Program-made: the position numbers and the translations under genes
From: Auriscalpium vulgare
Lineage: Eukaryota; Basidiomycota; Agaricomycetes; Russulales; Auriscalpiaceae
Direction: 5' to 3'
Assembly (NCBI GenBank): GCA_019915015.1
Contig: JAHBBC010000013.1
Span: 1,116,001-1,180,000 of the forward strand
Length of the DNA: 64,000 nucleotides
Part shown: positions 63,501-64,000 of the stretch, one piece after another
Position numbering within the stretch: the first letter of the stretch is position 1
Layout of the letters: each line of letters starts with the position of its first letter
Notes under the pieces: generated by a model
What the model saw: only the letters and a program-made list of their open reading frames with translations
Told to the model about the DNA's origin: nothing
Database searches by the model: none

Positions 63501-64000
63501 GGTCAAACCTGACGACGATGGAAGAGTATTTTGAGAAGATTGTTGTCCCTTTCTTGGATAAGAAGAAGGCCGCGCTCGGTTACCCTCCCGATCAAGAGTG
63601 TTGCGTGCTGCTCGACTGCTGGTCTGTCCATCGCGGAAAGGAGTTCCGCACCCTCGTGCGCCGGAGATGGCCATGGCTCCGACTCTGCTTCATTCCTGGA
63701 GGCACAACAGGCCTCTGCCAGCCTTGCGACGTCGGAATTCAGCGCCCTTACAAGCTGTCCATCAAACGATCGCAGCTCCAGGACGTTGTCAAGGAGACTC
63801 TGGAGCATCTCGAGAATGGCGCCGATGCGTCAGCGCTCCACCTGGACAACACAATCGGGACGCTGCGGAATCGGTCCGTTGGTTGGTTTGTGCGGGCATG
63901 GAAGGACATCAACGCTCCCGAGCTGGTCAAAAAGGTGCGTCTCATGTCATTGCTGGCAAGCTTGATCTTAATATTTGACACAGGCCTTCGAACGTTGCAC
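60545..64000 (+). CDS. Transposon protein: Ulp1/C48 cysteine protease plus DDE_1 transposase, at least 5 exons, over 1079 aa (continues past the window)
   Basis: Exons 60545-61678, 61737-62351, 62407-62835, 62891-63934 and 63984 onward. Introns are 58, 55, 55 and 49 nt, all GT..AG and all phase 0. Residues about 230-345 are a Ulp1/C48 protease: His270 (NANHFAVAKLDF), Asp287 (SYGDSLEYD), Gln324 and Cys330 (LQDDGFSCPD), in the canonical order. A Ser/Pro linker (about 410-480) leads to a long charged helix (LEQARLATKELREEEE, KRRQRKRARIEREREK, about 520-583). An HTH-like region lies near 625-700 (LTFNQIDSAARLAGAKRSPTEIV). The DDE_1 nuclease follows, with D844 (IINFDQTSV), D968 (LLDCWSVHRGKEF) and D1006 (GLCQPCDVGIQ). 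The fusion suggests self-processing or removal of SUMO-like modifiers, but the protease role is inference. Confidence 0.85.

Larger units (their letters stand above)
60345..64000 (+). mobile_element. DDE_1 (pogo/Tigger-like) DNA transposon with Ulp1 domain, left part
   Basis: Defined by its transposase gene; the right side lies outside the window and the left boundary is approximate. The gene shows no stop or frameshift in 3.4 kb, so the element may be young or active. Confidence 0.65.

Overview
This window is nuclear DNA of a filamentous fungus, most likely an Agaricomycete (Basidiomycota). The evidence is short introns of about 47-66 nt with GT..AG ends, a Git3-like seven-helix receptor typical of basidiomycetes, expanded single-exon F-box-like/leucine-rich genes, and a dense mix of chromovirus, DIRS, PIF/Harbinger, hAT and Ulp1+DDE elements. 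Nothing in it looks bacterial.

Layout. 1-620 holds the 5' end of one F-box-like gene and its upstream region. 620-12624 is a 393-bp tandem duplication whose second unit is split by an 11.2-kb Ty3/gypsy chromovirus (1212-12424, minus strand, TSD AACAG, LTRs 299/298 bp). The chromovirus has an intact gag-protease ORF, a broken pol with chromodomain, and an extra 868-codon 3' ORF. 13-51 kb is a birth-and-death array of three related F-box-like families. Family A has members at 1, 15.2, 19.4, 23.7, 26.6, 29.5 and 32.5 kb; family B at 28.0, 39.1 and 49.3 kb; family C at 13.4 and 35.8 kb. Several are frameshifted or truncated. A seven-exon GPCR gene (21604-23137) is the only clearly single-copy host gene. 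An AT-rich island (25.3-26.1 kb) carries tRNA-like A and B boxes and several hairpins.

42260-49039 holds two nearly identical 3.4-kb PIF/Harbinger elements side by side, sharing a 3-bp AAT target site. They lie inside one copy of a duplicated host segment whose other copy (38.3-39.7 kb) lacks them. The first element is rearranged: its body is inverted relative to its left terminus and an internal AAT is duplicated. This is the structure expected if the right end of the element attacked a target inside its own left end. The length arithmetic agrees exactly.

51.5-60.1 kb is a DIRS-like tyrosine-recombinase retroelement on the minus strand (Gag-like, RT/RNase H, YR), with a 196-bp direct repeat near its 3' side. 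A 2.69-kb non-autonomous hAT element (8-bp TSD CGTGCTAT) is inserted between the two repeat copies. 60.3-64.0 kb is the left part of a large DNA transposon. Its single multi-exon gene joins a Ulp1/C48 cysteine protease domain to a DDE_1 (pogo/Tigger-like) transposase and runs off the window.

How the parts relate: the host genes are mainly substrate-adaptor-like F-box paralogs plus one receptor. The transposons explain much of the duplication and breakage between them. All calls come from reading the sequence; no database search was possible.
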